DNA of 6,775 nucleotides from JAGNHB01 sp964436005 (GTDB lineage Bacteria > Acidobacteriota > JAAYUB01): the NCBI GenBank assembly GCA_964436005.1, contig CAYTBK010000187.1:1-6775 (forward strand). Reading direction: 5' to 3'. The notes below the pieces were generated by a model. That model saw only the letters and a list, made by a program, of their open reading frames with translations. It was not told the origin of the DNA and did not search any database. Below are positions 6,477 to 6,775 of this stretch, piece after piece (position 1 is the first letter of the stretch; the number at the start of each line of letters is the position of its first letter). The position numbers and the translations under genes were made by a program.

Positions 6477-6492
6477 GAACCGGATCGATTCA
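6450..6492. repeat. 15-bp inverted repeat embracing the promoter, probable operator
   Basis: TGAATCGTTTCGGTT (6450-6464) and AACCGGATCGATTCA (6478-6492) are reverse complements at 13 of 15 positions, separated by 13 bases that contain the -10 hexamer. The left arm covers most of the -35 and the right arm covers the expected transcript start. RNA started at about 6483 would hold only part of the right arm, so it could not form the hairpin. That favours a protein-binding dyad over an RNA element. It is not a standard terminator for mtaB because no U-tract follows. Confidence 0.55.
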
Positions 6493-6511
6493 TCGTGGGG
6501 GACAAACATCC

Positions 6512-6589
6512 ATGTCTGACATCGTGTTGCTCACTTTCTTCGTCATGATGGTTGTACTGCTAGTGATCTTTTCCGCTAAACTCGTTTAG
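6512..6589 (+). CDS. Putative 25-residue single-pass membrane microprotein
   Basis: The ORF runs from ATG to TAG and encodes MSDIVLLTFFVMMVVLLVIF followed by SAKLV. Residues 4-20 are almost wholly hydrophobic, with one acidic residue before them (Asp3) and one basic residue after (Lys23). That is long enough to span a membrane once and resembles in style, though not in sequence, small subunit-like proteins such as KdpF or CydX. A purine-rich GGGGGA ends nine bases upstream, a modest ribosome binding site, and a promoter-like element lies about 35 bases upstream. Thirteen of 25 residues are Val, Leu or Ile, so an alternative is a branched-chain amino acid leader peptide, with the hairpin at 6608-6651 as attenuator. 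I do not recognise a family. No signal-peptidase site is evident. Confidence 0.5.
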   Translation: MSDIVLLTFFVMMVVLLVIFSAKLV

Positions 6590-6607
6590 CAGGACGGTAA
6601 CAGGATC

Positions 6608-6651
6608 GGCATGGACGATTCCGCCCCGTAGGCGGGATTCATCGCCATCCC
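6608..6651 (+). other. Compound hairpin between the microprotein ORF and the next gene
   Basis: CCGCC (6621-6625) pairs with GGCGG (6631-6635) around a CCGTA loop; CGAT (6616-6619) pairs with ATCG (6641-6644); ATGG (6611-6614) pairs with CCAT (6645-6648). An alternative nine-pair stem is 6617-6625 with 6631-6639, including two G-U pairs. A TCTTTTC run follows about ten bases later, weaker than a normal U-tract. It may be a poor terminator, an attenuator or a stabilising 3' structure. Confidence 0.4.
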
Positions 6652-6696
6652 CGTTGGTCTTTTCGTCGCGAGGATACGCTAATAGTTCTAGATGTT

Positions 6697-6702
6697 GAGG
6701 AG
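6697..6702 (+). promoter_or_regulatory. Ribosome binding site of the right-edge gene
   Basis: GAGGAG lies seven bases before the ATG at 6710. This strong site is the main evidence that the truncated frame at the window edge is a real gene. Confidence 0.75.
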
Positions 6703-6709
6703 AGAACGG

Positions 6710-6775
6710 ATGAGCATTGAACCCGGTTTCGAACAAGGCATCATTTCCGAACTTCAGCAGCGCGCAGAAGGTTGG
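6710..6775 (+). CDS. Start of an unidentified gene, truncated by the window edge
   Basis: Only the first 22 codons are present (MSIEPGFEQGIISELQQRAE then GW), open to the last base. The composition is that of a soluble, probably helical cytoplasmic N-terminus, with no signal peptide or membrane segment. A GAGGAG site seven bases upstream supports the start. It follows the microprotein ORF by 120 bases and may share its promoter. Too little is visible to name a family. Confidence 0.6.
   Translation, partial: MSIEPGFEQGIISELQQRAEGW

Noticed and set aside
6434..6500. Intrinsic terminator of mtaB formed by the 6450-6492 inverted repeat
   Set aside because: The loop is 13 bases and no U-tract follows; the repeat fits better as an operator over the promoter.
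5426..6505. 359-codon minus-strand frame opposite mtaB
   Set aside because: It is antisense to a gene with complete radical SAM motifs, and its composition is typical of a shadow frame.

Overview
This is a GC-rich bacterial window from what looks like a draft assembly, since it carries a run of exactly 100 N inside a gene. It holds four complete protein genes, one probable 25-residue membrane microprotein, the first 22 codons of a further gene, and about 345 bases at the left edge with no convincing gene. The gene content (a periplasmic two-component-type propeller sensor fused to a diguanylate cyclase, an Rsm22-type methyltransferase-like protein, class I PurE and MtaB) would suit Acidobacteriota or a deltaproteobacterial lineage. 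That placement is inference from domain content and base composition only; there is no rRNA or marker tree here.

Layout. Positions 1-345 are non-coding as far as I can see, but contain several inverted repeats. From 4403 down to 346 on the minus strand lies a two-gene operon: first a 953-codon sensor (signal peptide, beta-propeller repeats, Y_Y_Y domain, one membrane helix, coiled coil, GGDEF cyclase with intact active site and I-site), interrupted by the assembly gap at 3912-4011; then a 399-residue Rsm22-family protein whose ATG overlaps the sensor's TGA (ATGA). The 157-base gap 4404-4560 is a divergent promoter region. From 4561 rightwards on the plus strand come purE (N5-carboxyaminoimidazole ribonucleotide mutase) and mtaB (tRNA t6A37 methylthiotransferase), overlapping by 8 bases with a strong Shine-Dalgarno inside purE.

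After mtaB the sequence becomes AT-richer. It contains a sigma70-like promoter embraced by a nearly perfect 15-bp inverted repeat (6450-6492), a 25-codon very hydrophobic ORF (6512-6589), a compound hairpin (6608-6651), and a well-formed ribosome binding site in front of the last, truncated gene (6710 onwards).

How the genes relate. The left operon joins an envelope signal sensor making cyclic-di-GMP to a ribosome-associated Fe-S methyltransferase-like protein. The right operon joins purine synthesis to tRNA modification. So three of the four complete genes touch nucleotide or translation metabolism, although no direct functional link between them can be proved from sequence. The most unusual stretch is 6440-6710, where promoter, operator-like dyad, microprotein and hairpin lie close together; it could be a regulated small-membrane-protein gene or a leader-peptide control region for the gene at the right edge.
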